Part shown: positions 1 through 10,964 of the stretch, one piece after another
Layout: every line of letters starts with the position of its first letter
How positions within the stretch are numbered: the first letter of the stretch is position 1
Position numbers and translations under genes: made by a program
Assembly: GCA_013339895.1 (NCBI GenBank)
Contig: JABACO010000006.1
Coordinates: forward strand, 6,646,087-6,710,086
Length of the DNA stretch: 64,000 nucleotides
Origin: Ephydatia muelleri
Taxonomy: Eukaryota; Porifera; Demospongiae; Spongillida; Spongillidae
Direction: 5' to 3'
The notes under the pieces: generated by a model
The model's input: only the letters and a program-made list of their open reading frames with translations
Told to the model about the DNA's origin: nothing
Databases searched by the model: none

Positions 1-40
1 CTACACTTAGTATAATTTCAGTAATTTGCTTTCCTTGTAG

Positions 41-631
41 GTTGTTATACATTCAATGTGAAAATGAGAGGAAGCGGATTCTTCATGGATGTCGTGTGCC
101 CCCAACATCAGGTCACTTAGGCTTGACAAAAACATTGTACCACTTGTGGCACGGTTACGTAAAGGATGTTTCAAAATGGTACGTTTAGTTAGTTTTATTC
201 ATTCTATTTACATGTATGTAGATTGCCACTTGTAATATCTGCCAAAGAATCAACCGCAAGATGACCACTGGTGCACCTGAGTTGCATCCTATGCTTGTTA
301 AATCACCATGGTATCATATTGGGATCGATTTTGTTTGCCCATTATCACCTGCAGCTGATGATGGCAGTCAATATATTTTCACAATGGCTGACTACTTTAC
401 AAAGTGGGTAGATGCTGTTCCCACTGTGGATAAGTCTGCGTGTACGGTGGCCATGGTACTCTTTAAGGTACTTTGCATATGAATAATGTATATAATATAT
501 TAAAATTTCTGACAGATTTTCATGAGGATGGGATTGCGAAGGTAATCACAGTGTTTAATAATAAATTGGACCATGAACTCATGAAACTTCTGAGTATTGA
601 GCATCGACTAACAACTCCATACCATCCACAG
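41..631 (+). pseudogene. Intron-bearing Ty3-type integrase gene remnant (KRBA2/GIN1-like)
   Basis: Three exon-like blocks lie at about 41-178, 222-467 and 516-631, separated by short introns with GT...AG ends (acceptors ttccttgtag and tttctgacag). Block 1 encodes the end of an integrase zinc-binding domain (motif GHLGLTKT). Block 2 encodes the zinc-binding C..C (CNICQRIN) and the start of the catalytic core, with the first Asp in HIGIDF. Block 3 covers the second-Asp region and ends at TTPYHPQ. Block 3 needs a one-base shift to be read through, and the expected SDNG around the second Asp is gone, so catalysis should be lost. Such integrases integrate Ty3/gypsy DNA, and intron-bearing host-like derivatives occur in metazoans. 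The N-terminal part lies outside the window. The 18839-19079 exon belongs to the same family. Confidence 0.6.
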
Positions 632-845
632 GTAATCATTAAAGTAATTGCATGCATAGCCCAGAATGATTGCCCTTTGGTTTTGTGTGCTAAAATTAAT
701 TCAATGAACTTTCCAATAATAATAATATTGCAAGCAATCAAAATTTATAACAAAGATTAGAATACATGTAACTATATACACAGACAGGTACGGTTCTACA
801 CTCTTTGGAGAATGGCTCTGGCATTTGCTCTAATTAAGCAAATGC

Positions 846-1088
846 TTAAGTTGGAGAACAGGTCGAAAGAAGCCTGTGACTTTGGCAGGACTTGTGGATT
901 GTAAGCCGAGCAGCAACTTGTGCTAAAAACAATGAAGCCTCTTTACCCCAAGTCCCATAGGAATCAACTGCTAGAGGGGTTGAGACCCACCCTAGAGCTG
1001 AACACTTTTCATCGTTGGCCTGGTGTTTCCTGCTCTCCGTTGCCTCAAGCACTGCACCAAACGTTGCTCCCACTTCCATTGGGAACAT
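846..1088 (-). pseudogene. LINE ORF2 C-terminal fragment
   Basis: The minus-strand frame ends in the block that recurs in all LINE fragments at 50-58 kb: a segment like ANDEKCSALGWV, then PLAVDSYGTWGKEA and LAQVAARL. In complete elements this region follows the reverse transcriptase and a Cys/His segment. Here only the last part is left, about 80 codons. It is a 5'-truncated insertion and cannot encode a working protein. The family is assigned by similarity to the other copies in this window. Confidence 0.65.
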
Positions 1089-1920
1089 AAAAACTTGATA
1101 GGTGGTTAATTATAACAGATGCATTGCTTTGTACATGTATGTCTAGATAAATATATAATGCTCTATGTAAGAGAAGAGTGGATTATTTAGTTTCACTGTC
1201 TCAAGTGTTTGGCATAAAGGAGTGGTTAATACAAAAAGACATCACTGGAGTTCATCTGTATGGGGATATAAGAAAGAGACACTGAATAATCAACGTGGTG
1301 TGTGCATCATCAGTTGTATACAGTTACATTGTGCTATCTTCAGTTGCATGGCACTTATGATCAGTTGCATGGAGGCTCTACTAATCATACTGCGCAGAGT
1401 CAAATATCAATCATTATTAATTATTTCAACAAGTTCATTGATCTGATGTACCTATGATAAATATAAATACACTATATCTAATTTAGGTGTGATTTCAATT
1501 ACGCTACACCTTGCTTCCCCTTATCTCCCAACATGTGCGGCTGGGAAGTACAGTTCTCAGTGACGAATGGAGCTCCTACAACCAGCTGACAGCACAACTG
1601 GAAACACCCACCAACCTGACAAGCAGTTGTTTACTGTTGTGCATTGTTTAATTTTGAAGCCACAATTAAATTATACTTATTATTGTACTTTGTTCACATT
1701 CCATTATGTACAGTTCACGAGATATTATTAAAAACGTGCATCATTGCATTTTCCCTGTACACTGTATATCAATGTCCCGTTACACTTTTGGCATCCAATT
1801 GTGGCAACGCAAAATAAGCCCGCTACATTTTCGCCCGTACAATTTTAGCGTGACACCGCAAAGTGCAGGTTATAGCTGTTAGGCAATGCTTATACATGCA
1901 TGTACATCTGTCTGTGCATT
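1089..1920. other. No recognisable gene
   Basis: Short frames only, none resembling a known family. The stretch 1480-1640 is richer in C and may hold repeat debris. No RNA gene or regulatory structure was seen. Confidence 0.5.
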
Positions 1921-2125
1921 AACTCTTCCGTAGGAGGCAGCACAATATTGCGCCGCAGCGGCGGCACAAACACCACTTTGTTTTTCTAAAACGTTAACGT
2001 TTTTGTAGTCAACAACACGTACGATGTTCAGAGGAAAAATTTTTTTTGGCTTGTCAAATTCGCGGGGTTGTTTACAATTAACGTTTCACTGTAACGCGGA
2101 AACGCTTTTTCCACACTATACGGTA
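1921..2125 (+). repeat. Dispersed repeat R1, copy 1
   Basis: About 200 bp starting near 'aactcttccgta' and ending near 'taacgcggaaacgc'. The same sequence recurs diverged at 34597-34816 (plus) and in reverse complement at about 13575-13730 and 39179-39335. It has no coding frame. The 34.6-kb copy has short inverted ends (aattaactct / agagttaatt), so R1 may be a non-autonomous inverted-repeat element. Confidence 0.55.
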
Positions 2126-2775
2126 ATAGTTGCTTGAGTTAATTATAAATGTGCATGGGTCTTTCAGAGAGTGCTATTCACCTGTGAATCCTGCTAGCAA
2201 ACTGACCGAGAGCCATCAAGATACAGATCTAGTGTGTATTTCAGCACTATTACAAAGGAAGTTTACTCATTGTTTGTGTTTGGATATTCTTACATGTATC
2301 TTCGTGGATACAGAGGACACTTCTTTCAGTGCACAGGCATCTATATTTAACTCTTGAGACGAATCAGGAAGGTTTAAGACACAACTTTCAAAACCAGAGT
2401 TCACGGCCATCATATGCCCTGTTGCGGTTGACCACGTGCTATGCAGAACAGGAAGGGATTTTGTGATAATACGTCACTATTAGTAAGTTATTTTTATTCC
2501 AAAACTGGATCCGTTCCACGTTGTTCCAAGATGATTGACCCGAAAATTTGGCCCCATCAGTCCTACAGTATATGGAAGTTTCTAGCGAAACTTCCGTTCA
2601 AGGATTTCAATGAACGATTTTATGCATTATTTAAAGATGTGTGCTACGCAATAATGTCAGAATTTTAAACTTTTTAGCACAGCTTATTTGACTTTTACAG
2701 TGTATGCCTTAGGAATACTGACACGAGATCGAAAGTCATACATGTTAGCGACAACGGTACTGACGGCGGGACTGT
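2126..2775. other. No recognisable gene
   Basis: Open frames at 2130-2357 and 2441-2668 (75 codons each) show no motif I recognise and are compatible with chance. The right part is the downstream flank of secreted gene A. Confidence 0.4.
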
Positions 2776-3408
2776 TCAACGATAGAACCCATTCAAAGTG
2801 CACACGTATGTATCGCGTGTCTTCAAGATCGATGTAGCCTTCACTGCTATGTGACCAGTACCACCTTTCACTGCCACGGCAGTGCAGTGCTTCGATTCTC
2901 CATAAACTGCATCCACCACGAATACCTCTCCAGATAGGTATAAAATCCTAAAACTGCCTCCAACAGTTCTTTTGTACGACCCTTCGATCTTGGCAAGTGT
3001 ACGACAAAATAAAAAGGGAGAATATAAATTCGATACATCGACACTTCAAACATCACCTACATGCCCTTCAGTGAAGCCGCCATTACCAGCGACATTTTCA
3101 TCCAAGTGCTCATCCCAATACGACTCCGTTTGTAGAGATACTTCTTCGATAGAAGCGGCTTCTTTAACGTTGTTGTTAAACTGAAACAAAACAGCTGAAA
3201 GTGGAATTCAGTTTAATGTTCCTCCCGTTTGTATAATTCTCACTGGTTGATAAAGGCATCCGATGTCGATGTTCTACATATAGTGCAGTACATTAACACA
3301 ATTAAAAATGTATTATTATATTTAATCCGCTTTACTTGGTTTACTTGGTTTACGAGCATCGACAGAGATGGCCACACAAACTGCAATCAGGACTAATCCT
3401 TTGAGCAT
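2776..3408 (-). CDS. Small secreted protein, family member A
   Basis: Read on the minus strand. Exon 1 starts at ATG 3408-3406 with a hydrophobic signal peptide beginning MLKGLVLIAV. A microexon is likely near 3250-3270 but its borders are unclear. Exon 3 is 3194-3061, exactly 134 nt, between a cag acceptor and a gtaggt donor; it carries FQFNNN and ESYWDEHLDENV. Exon 4 is 2988-2776, with GGSFRILYLSGEVF, a first Cys, GTGHIAVKATS, a second Cys and a TGA stop. Lengths and phases match members C and D, so this is probably a working gene of about 145 residues. The role is unknown; a signal peptide with no later membrane segment suggests export. It is the only member on the minus strand and is too broken by introns to appear as one long frame. 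Confidence 0.7.
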
Positions 3409-3450
3409 TCTCGATGACGTTCCCACTTGCAAGCGGCTGCTCGTTATTCC

Positions 3451-3459
3451 TTTTAAATA
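3451..3459 (-). promoter_or_regulatory. TATA-like box of gene A
   Basis: On the minus strand this reads TATTTAAAA, about 43-50 bp upstream of the gene A start codon. Members B (TATAAA) and C (TATTTAAG) have similar boxes ahead of their start codons. No transcription start was identified. Confidence 0.35.
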
Positions 3460-6288
3460 TCCTTTCGAGTCGATGTGTGGGTTGCAAATATACGTTTGCT
3501 ATAGGAAGTGGTTATTTATTTTATTAGCGTTTAAATTTAATCAACTAATTCGTAGCATACAAATCGAATGAATACCCAGATACCGCCCAGTTTCTTCTGT
3601 GGTGACTAACCGGCAAGATTCAGTTCTAAATTTGGCGGACAGTTGGTTGGAGAAGTCCAATCATATTATATTGGAGTAGATTCTATATTACCAAAACCTC
3701 CGCATGCATGACTTTACCAGGGCCCCTGGAAGTATTTCAAGGCCTATAGGAAGTACAGGAAGGCATCCGAGTTTCGAAACTGGCTACTCTATTGCTCCTT
3801 CCATTGCTGCTTTATATAAATTTCGTCCCCTCGACTATCATCATTATGCTCTACTAGTACGTGCTATGCATTTACTTCTGTACATCACAATGAGATTGAT
3901 GTTTCATATGTGCTCTCCTTCCAGAGCTGTATGGTGACTGTACAATCAATGCTAATCTATATGTACATCTGCATTTAACCATATAGGAACAATTATTGAC
4001 ACATTTAGAATTTAGTATTATCTTATGCATGGCTCATTATTTTTCATACATGTGCTGTCTACGTATATGTACAAGACTGCCATCTATGCATGATGTTTAT
4101 CCAATAACTTATGATAGGAGTGTAGATTGTAACAAGACTCGTTCAGATACATCATGCAGTTCGTTCAACCTTTAATGTAGTGTTCACATGCACGTCTCAA
4201 GGATGTGTTCTCTGTACATATTCATGGAATCATGGCCCAGTAGATATATGCGCGACCCACAATTGCCGGAGTGAATGAACACATGTAGGAGATCCACAGG
4301 TGCCATTGAATTGTTTAAGGTCATCACTGAAGCTATAATTGTGTAACACACTTTTGTTTTTGCACAACTCATGTAGCTTTGGACGTACATAGAGTTTCAA
4401 TCCCTTTGAAATGCAAAGAACCTAAGGCATCAACAAGTGGCTCGAACTACACTTAAATGCAAGCAGCATGGTGAAACCAACTATTGCAGAATAAGCCTTT
4501 CCGCCTTGTGCAACAACGTTCTATTGTAAACAATTCCCGAGAATTCGACAAGTTGAACAAATGTGTTATTGACTACAACGGTTTGGATAAACAAAGTGTG
4601 CTTCTGTGTAGGATCTGCGGCGCAATTGTCAGTATCACAGACAGCATAAATTAGCCAAAAGGTCATTGCTTAACATTTATCCCATCTGTGAAATTGCGAG
4701 ACCATGCAAAATTACAGAGAAACACAAACGCAAGATGCCATCAGCTGTCCAGATATTGTCAATAGTACATTTGTTGCAACATGAAAATTAGACATAATCT
4801 CGTTTATATGTACATGAAGAAAATGGTAATTAACTTTGAAGTGTAACTGGTATACTGTGAAATAGCTTAAGACAATGGTTTGCGGGTGTTCAAGCTGACC
4901 AATTAACACTGCATCTTAACACTGAAAGGCGTTTGTAACCACTGATAGTACAAAGGTTAATTGCGATATCAAGATAATAAACGTTGCTGTTAGACAGGTT
5001 TTACTTGAAGACAAAGAACGGGGGCCAATAAAAGCCTGGCTTTAACTCCTTTGCACCGTTATTGTGAAATCGGGAAGTACGCTTCAGAGGTTGGTATAGC
5101 AGACGCTAGTAAGAAGTTTCATTTATTCCACGCATGGCATTTGAAGATCACCTACGTGAAGGAGAAAGAGAATCTAAAGGCTCGCCGCTTGTTAGCCTGT
5201 GCAGACGCAAACGAGGCAGACCTACGGTTTTCTTGGTGCGTTCATGGATGTCAGTATGTGACGGCATTGCGTGTCGCTGGTACGGTGGTGTAGTTAATCG
5301 TACGATAGTTCAAAACAATATCATAAAATTGTTGGATTTCACAACTATCATCAATGAACTCGCTGCCATGAAATCTACAAAATGCAATCTGCACCTGGCG
5401 AAACAGTTCCACTGATTCAGTACTGTGTTTATAATTAAGTGGTTAATTTATTATTCAGTCAATTCAAATGTTTTTTTTTTTTTAAATAGCATGCATTTCA
5501 TGACTCGCACGATTGAGCGTCATTGCACAGTACTTAATAATTATAATTTAAAGGGCCCCACAGTGATACTTGGCCCTGGGTGTTAAGACTAGTGGGGTCG
5601 CTAAAATGCCAATTTTCGTGGTTACTGTTGCGGAGCGGATAAAAGCATCAAACTTGTTACATAGCTTTCTTGGTATTATTCGCATTGGAGCCCTTCTCAG
5701 TTATTTTGCCTAAAATACAAAGCACATGAAGTAGCTATTTAGCAAGATTGCGTTTCATTACTATACTACAATGTTATAAACATGGCCGCCTTTCCTTACG
5801 TATTAAGAGATCGGTAACGTTACAAATTAGAGCATTTGGAGAATTTCTGCATTATTTGCCAGGAAAACACACAGGAAGCCTTAACATGCCCTTTGTTAAG
5901 CAGAGTTGCTGTTTTTGGCAAAGCAGTTTCGTGACATATAGACGCTTTACTTACTAAACTGCATTTTGGGAACAATGTGAGTGCAAATGAATTTCTTGCC
6001 CATTGTGTATCTTGGCACAAATCATGCCACTTAAAGTACAATAATTCTAAGCTAATGAAGGCAAAAAAAAAAAAAAACGGATGTACTGGTCTAAGAGATA
6101 CTAATATATGATTCTGAAGATGACAGGAGAAGAATTAAGCGAAAGGCGTTAAACATTTAGAACTGTTTATTCTGCGGGAAAGGGGAACAAGAAGGTGAAC
6201 TCCATCAAATCGTGATGCTTGATGCTGACAGTAATGTGCGGGCAATCATTACAGAACTAAATGATCTTCAACTTGTAAGTAGAATTGT
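3460..6288. other. No recognisable gene
   Basis: Contains a poly-T run near 5470, a poly-A run near 6065 and frames of 60-93 codons (for example 5051-5293 and 5134-5415) that match nothing I know and lack convincing exon structure. Probably intergenic and old repeat sequence. Confidence 0.4.
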
Positions 6289-6372
6289 ATACCGGGTGTC
6301 CACGAAAGAACGCAATGCTTTTGAACGGGAATAACATTTGATAGATTGCGTTCTTTCGTGGACACCCGGTAT
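6289..6372. repeat. 84-bp perfect hairpin (28-bp arms)
   Basis: Positions 6289-6316 and 6345-6372 are exact reverse complements over 28 bp, separated by a 28-bp loop. The arms begin ATACCGGGTGTCC. Flanking TA bases would fit a TA target duplication, so a minimal mariner-like non-autonomous element is one reading. There is no coding content. Confidence 0.85.
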
Positions 6373-6570
6373 GATCTGATTGAAATGGAAGTGAAGTATC
6401 GTCTGAAATTCATGGTTAATCTACGAAATCGATATCACAGTCTTATCAGGAAGTCAGATAAAGAGATATTTACTAGCCCTATTTTCTAAACCACAACCGA
6501 AAGGTGCATCAAAGTTAAGCAAGGCCAAACAATTAGGGTATTTCAAAACAATGCACCACTTTTTGGCAAA

Positions 6571-7153
6571 ATGTACACCTCAATGCAAAGTCGGAAAATG
6601 GACTTAAACGAGTTCTTTGCACATGAAATACAGGCTTTCCCACCACATCTCTTTCAGACTTGGGTAATCTCCATTATCTCCTCACTGAATGGTATCGGTG
6701 AGGACAAAAAGGCAGAGATACTACTTAGCGTAATTGGACCCAAGACGTACGGGGTGCAGAGGAATATTCTGGCGCCTTCTAGGCCACAAGAGAAGAAGTT
6801 CAGCGAAGTGACAGAGGTGTTAATACGCCATTTTGAGCCGAAACTTATTGTTATTGCTGAGCGGTTTAATTTTCACCGCCGTAGTCAATTGGTGGGGGAA
6901 AGTATAACGGAATACGTGGCAGAGCTACGATGTCTAGCTAGAAACTGCCAGTTTGGAGATTTTCTGGACGGAGCTTTGGCGTCATCGTTTGGTGTGTGGA
7001 TTACAGAACGAAGCCATACAAAGAAGATTACTGACAGAGGCAAAGCTTACATTCGCGGATACCTTAGAATTAGCCATGGTGCAAGAAGCAGCAGAGTTGC
7101 AGGCTAAAAATTTAAATTTTAAGAACCCTGACATAGGCATTCATAATCTATGA
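6571..7153 (+). pseudogene. Ty3/gypsy element 1: Gag
   Basis: The first frame opens at 6571 (FFAHEIQAFPP...) and has retroviral-type Gag character (F...RRSQLVGESITEYVAELR, typical of gypsy capsid C-terminal regions). Near 6965 the reading moves by one base into the 6953-7153 frame, which continues RLVCGLQNEAIQRRLL. Gag would form the particle in which reverse transcription occurs. The frameshift looks like decay rather than programmed shifting, because later domains are broken too. Confidence 0.7.
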
Positions 7154-7189
7154 AGAACAAGATTTTATGAAGGTACAAGAAAGCAATAC

Positions 7190-7505
7190 ACTCATTGTGG
7201 ACGAAGAAATCATTCCCCAGATCAATTTCGGTTGAGGGATTGTACATGTCACAAATGCGATGAGAAAGGGCTTATAGCTCGGGTATGTAAAAATAGAAGT
7301 AAGGCTAAATGAATGGATGCTGAGGATATATGTGATATCTTGTGTTGGGAAACGTCATTCTCCAGCAATGGTGGCTAAGGTTTGCATTAATGGGTCATGT
7401 ATACGAATGGAGGTAGATACTGGGGCGGCAGTGTCAATTATATCAGAGTGCACTTATAGACATTGTCTGCATGCTGTTACATTGAAAAAGTGTCGTGTAT
7501 TTTAA
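7190..7505 (+). pseudogene. Ty3/gypsy element 1: zinc knuckles and protease
   Basis: At 7195-7305 two cysteine-rich knuckles occur: a CGRRNHSPDQ-type block and CHKCDEKGLIARVC, where the usual His is replaced. At 7365-7440 an aspartic-protease active site is readable (VDTGAA after a short strand). This is the normal Gag-PR order. The protease frame ends at a stop at 7505 and the sequence then passes directly into RNase H. Confidence 0.65.
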
Positions 7506-7507
7506 CA

Positions 7508-7855
7508 TATTCGGCAAAGCCTTTGGTCATCTTAGGAGAATCTGATGGAAGTGAACAGCTTATTGCTTTCGCATCACAAACCTTAAATGCTATAATGAGT
7601 GGAACTAGAAAAAGAGGCTCTCTCTTACCCATATTTGGGGTTAAGAAGTTTCATGAGTACCTTTATGGGCGTCGGTTCACATTGCTTACATGATTATAAA
7701 CCATTGACAACAATCCTAGGCCCAAAGACTGGTGTACCTTGATTGGCTGCAGCACGGCTACAGAGATGGGGGCTCTTCTACTATCAGCTTATGAGTATGA
7801 TTTGGAATACAGGTCTACGGCACAGCATGCCAATGCAGATGGGTTGTCCAGGTAA
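7508..7855 (+). pseudogene. Ty3/gypsy element 1: RNase H fragment (RT deleted)
   Basis: The frame shows FASQTLNAI, then KKFHEYLYGRRFTLLT, and after a shift near 7690 DYKPLTTILGPKTG and QHANADGLSR, the end of a Ty3/gypsy RNase H. No reverse transcriptase palm motif lies between protease (7440) and this block, so the RT domain, normally about 600 bp, is deleted. The element cannot replicate by itself. Confidence 0.7.
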
Positions 7856-7936
7856 CCTCTCTCGGACATAGTCGATGCAACTACAGCTACTCCAGACAGT
7901 GATGTTTTCAATGTAGGTCAGATCGAGGCCCTTCTG

Positions 7937-8750
7937 GTGATTGCCATGCAATTGCAAAAAGTTACACATCAAGATCCCATTTTGAGCAAAGTGGTTACTT
8001 TTACAAAGAATGGTTGGCCAAGTACAATTCCTGAAAATCTGAGACCTTATTGGACACGCAGGAATGAACTCACAGTGGTGGGAGATTGCTTAATTTGGGG
8101 TATTAAGGTTGTGGTGCCTGCTAAATTACAAGAGCACATCCTGCAGGAACTACATAAAGAACACCCTGTAGCATCAAGAATGAAGGCACTTGCAAGGAGT
8201 GATTTATGGTGGCCAGGGCTTGACGAGTGTTTGGGAGAGAAACCCAAAAGTTGCCTCAGTTGTCAAGAAGTTAAGAACAATCCTCCAGTGGCCCTACTCC
8301 ATCCCTGGATTTGGCCCACCCAACCACGGAAGAGGTTGCATATTGACTTTGCAGGACCCTTCAAGAGCCACATGTTCCTGGTTGTCATAGATGCACATTC
8401 AAAATGGCCTGAAGTGAAAATGATGAAATCCACAACATCGCAAAGAGCAATAGAGAGCTGTTCACATCATATGGTCTTCCAAAACAAGTAGTATCAGACA
8501 ATGGCCGCAATTTGTCTCGGCAGAGTTTGAAACATTCATGAGAAACAATGGTATCAAGCATATCCGATGTGCTCCTTATCACCCTTCATCCAATGGATTG
8601 GCAGAAAGATTCATCCAAAAATTCAAGAAGGCAATGTTGGCTGGAGATCGGGAAGGGTGTGACTTGAAGTATCGGCTTAATCAATTTTTGTTGAAATATC
8701 GCAGCTCTCCATATACGAGTTCTGATGTTGCTCCTTGTGACTTAATTTAG
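7937..8750 (+). pseudogene. Ty3/gypsy element 1: integrase
   Basis: A zinc-binding module with HKEHP and CLSCQ is followed by the catalytic core: first Asp in LHIDFAGPF, second Asp in VVSDNG near 8495, and Glu in NGLAERF near 8605. The first half reads in the 7937 frame to about 8440; one-base shifts near 8440 and 8505 lead to the 8538-8750 frame. All three acidic residues survive, but the gene is broken. Confidence 0.75.
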
Positions 8751-8858
8751 TGATCGATGCAAACCCAGTTGGACATGCTGAAACCAAACCTTGAAAGAAT
8801 GGTTTTAGATCAACAAACTAATTCATGATAAACATGCAAGAGGGAGACAATTTGCGGT

Positions 8859-9284
8859 GTGTCAGAAAGTAATGGTTCGAAATCTACTCAGTGGGTTTCA
8901 GGAGTGATTTCAGAACGGAAGGGACCACTGACCTACCTGGTGGAAGTAGAACCAAACCAGTATTGGCGGAGACATGTGGACCATATAAGGGATAAGGGAG
9001 ATTCTACCTTACGAGAGAGCATTGAGGAAGGGAAAGGTGTTGGAATACCTGATGGACCATATCAGGCAGATTCAGAAATGGATATTCCAGAGCAAGACAC
9101 AAATGAACCAGATATAAATGAGCAGTATCCTGAAACGGTGGCTGAGCATCCAGTAGTAGAGAACATGGAGTTACCAGTGGCTGAGCATCCTGTAGTGGAA
9201 GACGCGGATGAACATGTACATCCACCTGAAACTGGTATTTGTCGATACCCTCAGCATCAACGTAGACCACCAGACCACTATTGA
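8859..9284 (+). pseudogene. Ty3/gypsy element 1: integrase C-terminal tail
   Basis: Encodes the end of a gypsy polyprotein: a GPLTYLVEV-type strand, YWRRHVDHIR, then an acidic tail with two near-repeats of AEHPVVE and a basic end. It follows the integrase core directly and the order is normal for Ty3/gypsy. Confidence 0.6.
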
Positions 9285-9500
9285 GCTAGGGACTGTAATC
9301 AGACATTTGAGTGTGAGGGAGTGTAGTGTAGTTGCATATTCCTATTTATTGCCTGTGCGCATGCGCAGTGGGCGTCTTGTATTTTCAGTTTCTTCATTGC
9401 CTGGTTGCACGTGTCATGTGCTTCTAAACTTACTATATTATATTCCTGACCTCCAAACTTGCAGGGATTGTATGGCCACAAGTCTATAGTATGTCAGATC
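9285..9500 (+). repeat. Possible 3' LTR remnant of element 1
   Basis: Follows the polyprotein stop. It starts with a purine-rich stretch (tgagggagtgtag) like a polypurine tract and holds the palindrome GCGCATGCGC. No matching 5' LTR was found upstream of Gag, so this is tentative. Confidence 0.3.
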
Positions 9501-9694
9501 AATATGAAGAATCCCTTAATTTCAACAGTCCCATGTTAGCCTGCAATCATGACACATGATTGTGGTCCATGTATTGCATGCACTTGAACAGGGGATGAAG
9601 ACAGTTTTGGTTCGTACAGTGGACAAAGCTGTCATTGTCATCTTAGTAGGTGTGTATATGGTAAGTTGGCTACTATTCAACCTTCAGTAGTCAT

Positions 9695-9925
9695 TTGGGA
9701 CAGGCAAAACCTACACTCTTTACAGCATTGTTAACATTTGTACCAGCCTTGGGCATCGTAAATCACAAGCTCTGCCTGTGTTCCGTTGCATTCACAGGTT
9801 GTGACACTACTTCATCATTCAGGAAGAAGTCAGCCTGGAATGCATGGCAGGCCTGTGATGAGGTTACAGAAACATTCATACATCTGGCTTGCAACCCATT
9901 TGAGGTTCTCAGTGTTGATTCTCGT
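9695..9925 (+). pseudogene. Fragment of an uncharacterised animal protein (FTGCDTTSSF motif)
   Basis: The frame carries AFTGCDTTSSFRKKSAW followed by a TETFIHL-like segment. I recall this pattern (HAFTGCDTVSSF...KTAW) from uncharacterised cnidarian and sponge proteins of multi-copy families, probably transposon-associated. Only about 75 codons are left, with no complete gene around them. The function is unknown. Confidence 0.4.
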
Positions 9926-9987
9926 CAATTCAAATGCTGGGGAGACTGCTATAGACTGGAGAGTTATTGTCACGTGTGCATCACGTG

Positions 9988-9993
9988 TATAAA
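9988..9993 (+). promoter_or_regulatory. TATA box of gene B
   Basis: TATAAA, about 46 bp upstream of the proposed gene B start codon at 10039. The position is consistent with a core promoter element. Confidence 0.35.
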
Positions 9994-10038
9994 CCATTAA
10001 AACATTTGTTTACCGTGTACGTCACAGAAGGCAGAGAG

Positions 10039-10964
10039 ATGCACCGATATGCCCAAATATCAAAAGTATTGAGCAAATCTGTTCTGATTGCATTATTTAT
10101 GGCTGTTTCTGTTGAAACGCATTTACCAAGTACGTAATACGGGAAGAATCTTTATTTTGATTAGCGCTCAATAGGATTGAAAGAACGATGCTTTTGCCAG
10201 AGGGTCTTATTTGACTGCTAATACAAATATAAATGTACCTCTTTACTTTGCTGTACATGACCCACCTGCCCTCTTCGATCCGTGGCTGTTTCTTACATGT
10301 TAACCGGTCGTGCATGTATTTCATGCGACCGCAACCAGGACAGCTTTGCCGTTGCCGATAGGTGAGTGAAGATTTAAAAAGAGGAAGGATCTATGTCATG
10401 CACATAATGTTCAGCTGTCGCGTTTCAATTCCGCAATGATGTCAACGTTGGAGCTAATATCACACAGAAGTCTTTAATGCTGGGATCTTCGTGGAGCGAA
10501 GAGCTGGGAGTAGAAGTTCCAGGTAACGGAAGCTCCGTGCAGGGACGAGTAACTAAGTGACGCATAAATGTACATTGAGATGCTTTGTATTGCATGTGTT
10601 AACCTGGTAAAGATCAGCGGACCGTTCGAAGAAATAGGAGGAAGTTTCCTGATAGAATACAACTCAGGAGACGCGTATTCAACGTGGAGGTGGAATAGTA
10701 AAAATGTGCACTCTAGTCAAGCAACAAGATGGTACAGGTCACGTGGCGATGGAAGCTCAATCCCAAGTGCAGGGGCTGTTCATGACGTGTTCATTGAATT
10801 CATATGCCATGGAAAGTATAAATCCCACACAGAGTGAGTTCAATACTCCAAGTGGAAGGGAGAATTCGAATGCTACACGGAGAGGTGATAGCTGCGCTAA
10901 CAATCAAGATCCTCTCTTTGTTTTCATGTTGTGCACTGTATTCTATTTGTATGCTCAATTCTGA
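10039..10964 (+). pseudogene. Small secreted protein, family member B (frameshifted, with hydrophobic tail)
   Basis: Exon 1 is 10039-10133: the in-frame ATG lies ten codons upstream of where other members start, and their start Met is replaced here. The signal core is SVLIALFMAVSV. Microexon 10339-10361 encodes ALPLPI. Exon 3 is 10415-10548 (134 nt) with FQFRND and SSWSEELG. Exon 4 starts at 10613 with GGSFLIEYNSGD. Near 10672-10685 bases are missing compared with other members, so the frame changes. The second frame then runs from the first Cys through GTGHVAMEAQS and FMTCSLNS. Unlike A, C and D it continues about 45 residues, ending in a hydrophobic stretch (FVFMLCTVFYLYAQF) before the stop at 10964. 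The tail resembles a GPI-anchor signal or membrane tail (inference). Confidence 0.6.

Noticed and set aside
10568-10837. 89-codon frame through the last exon of gene B
   Set aside because: Only its first third is the family frame; the rest is a shifted reading caused by the deletion near 10680.
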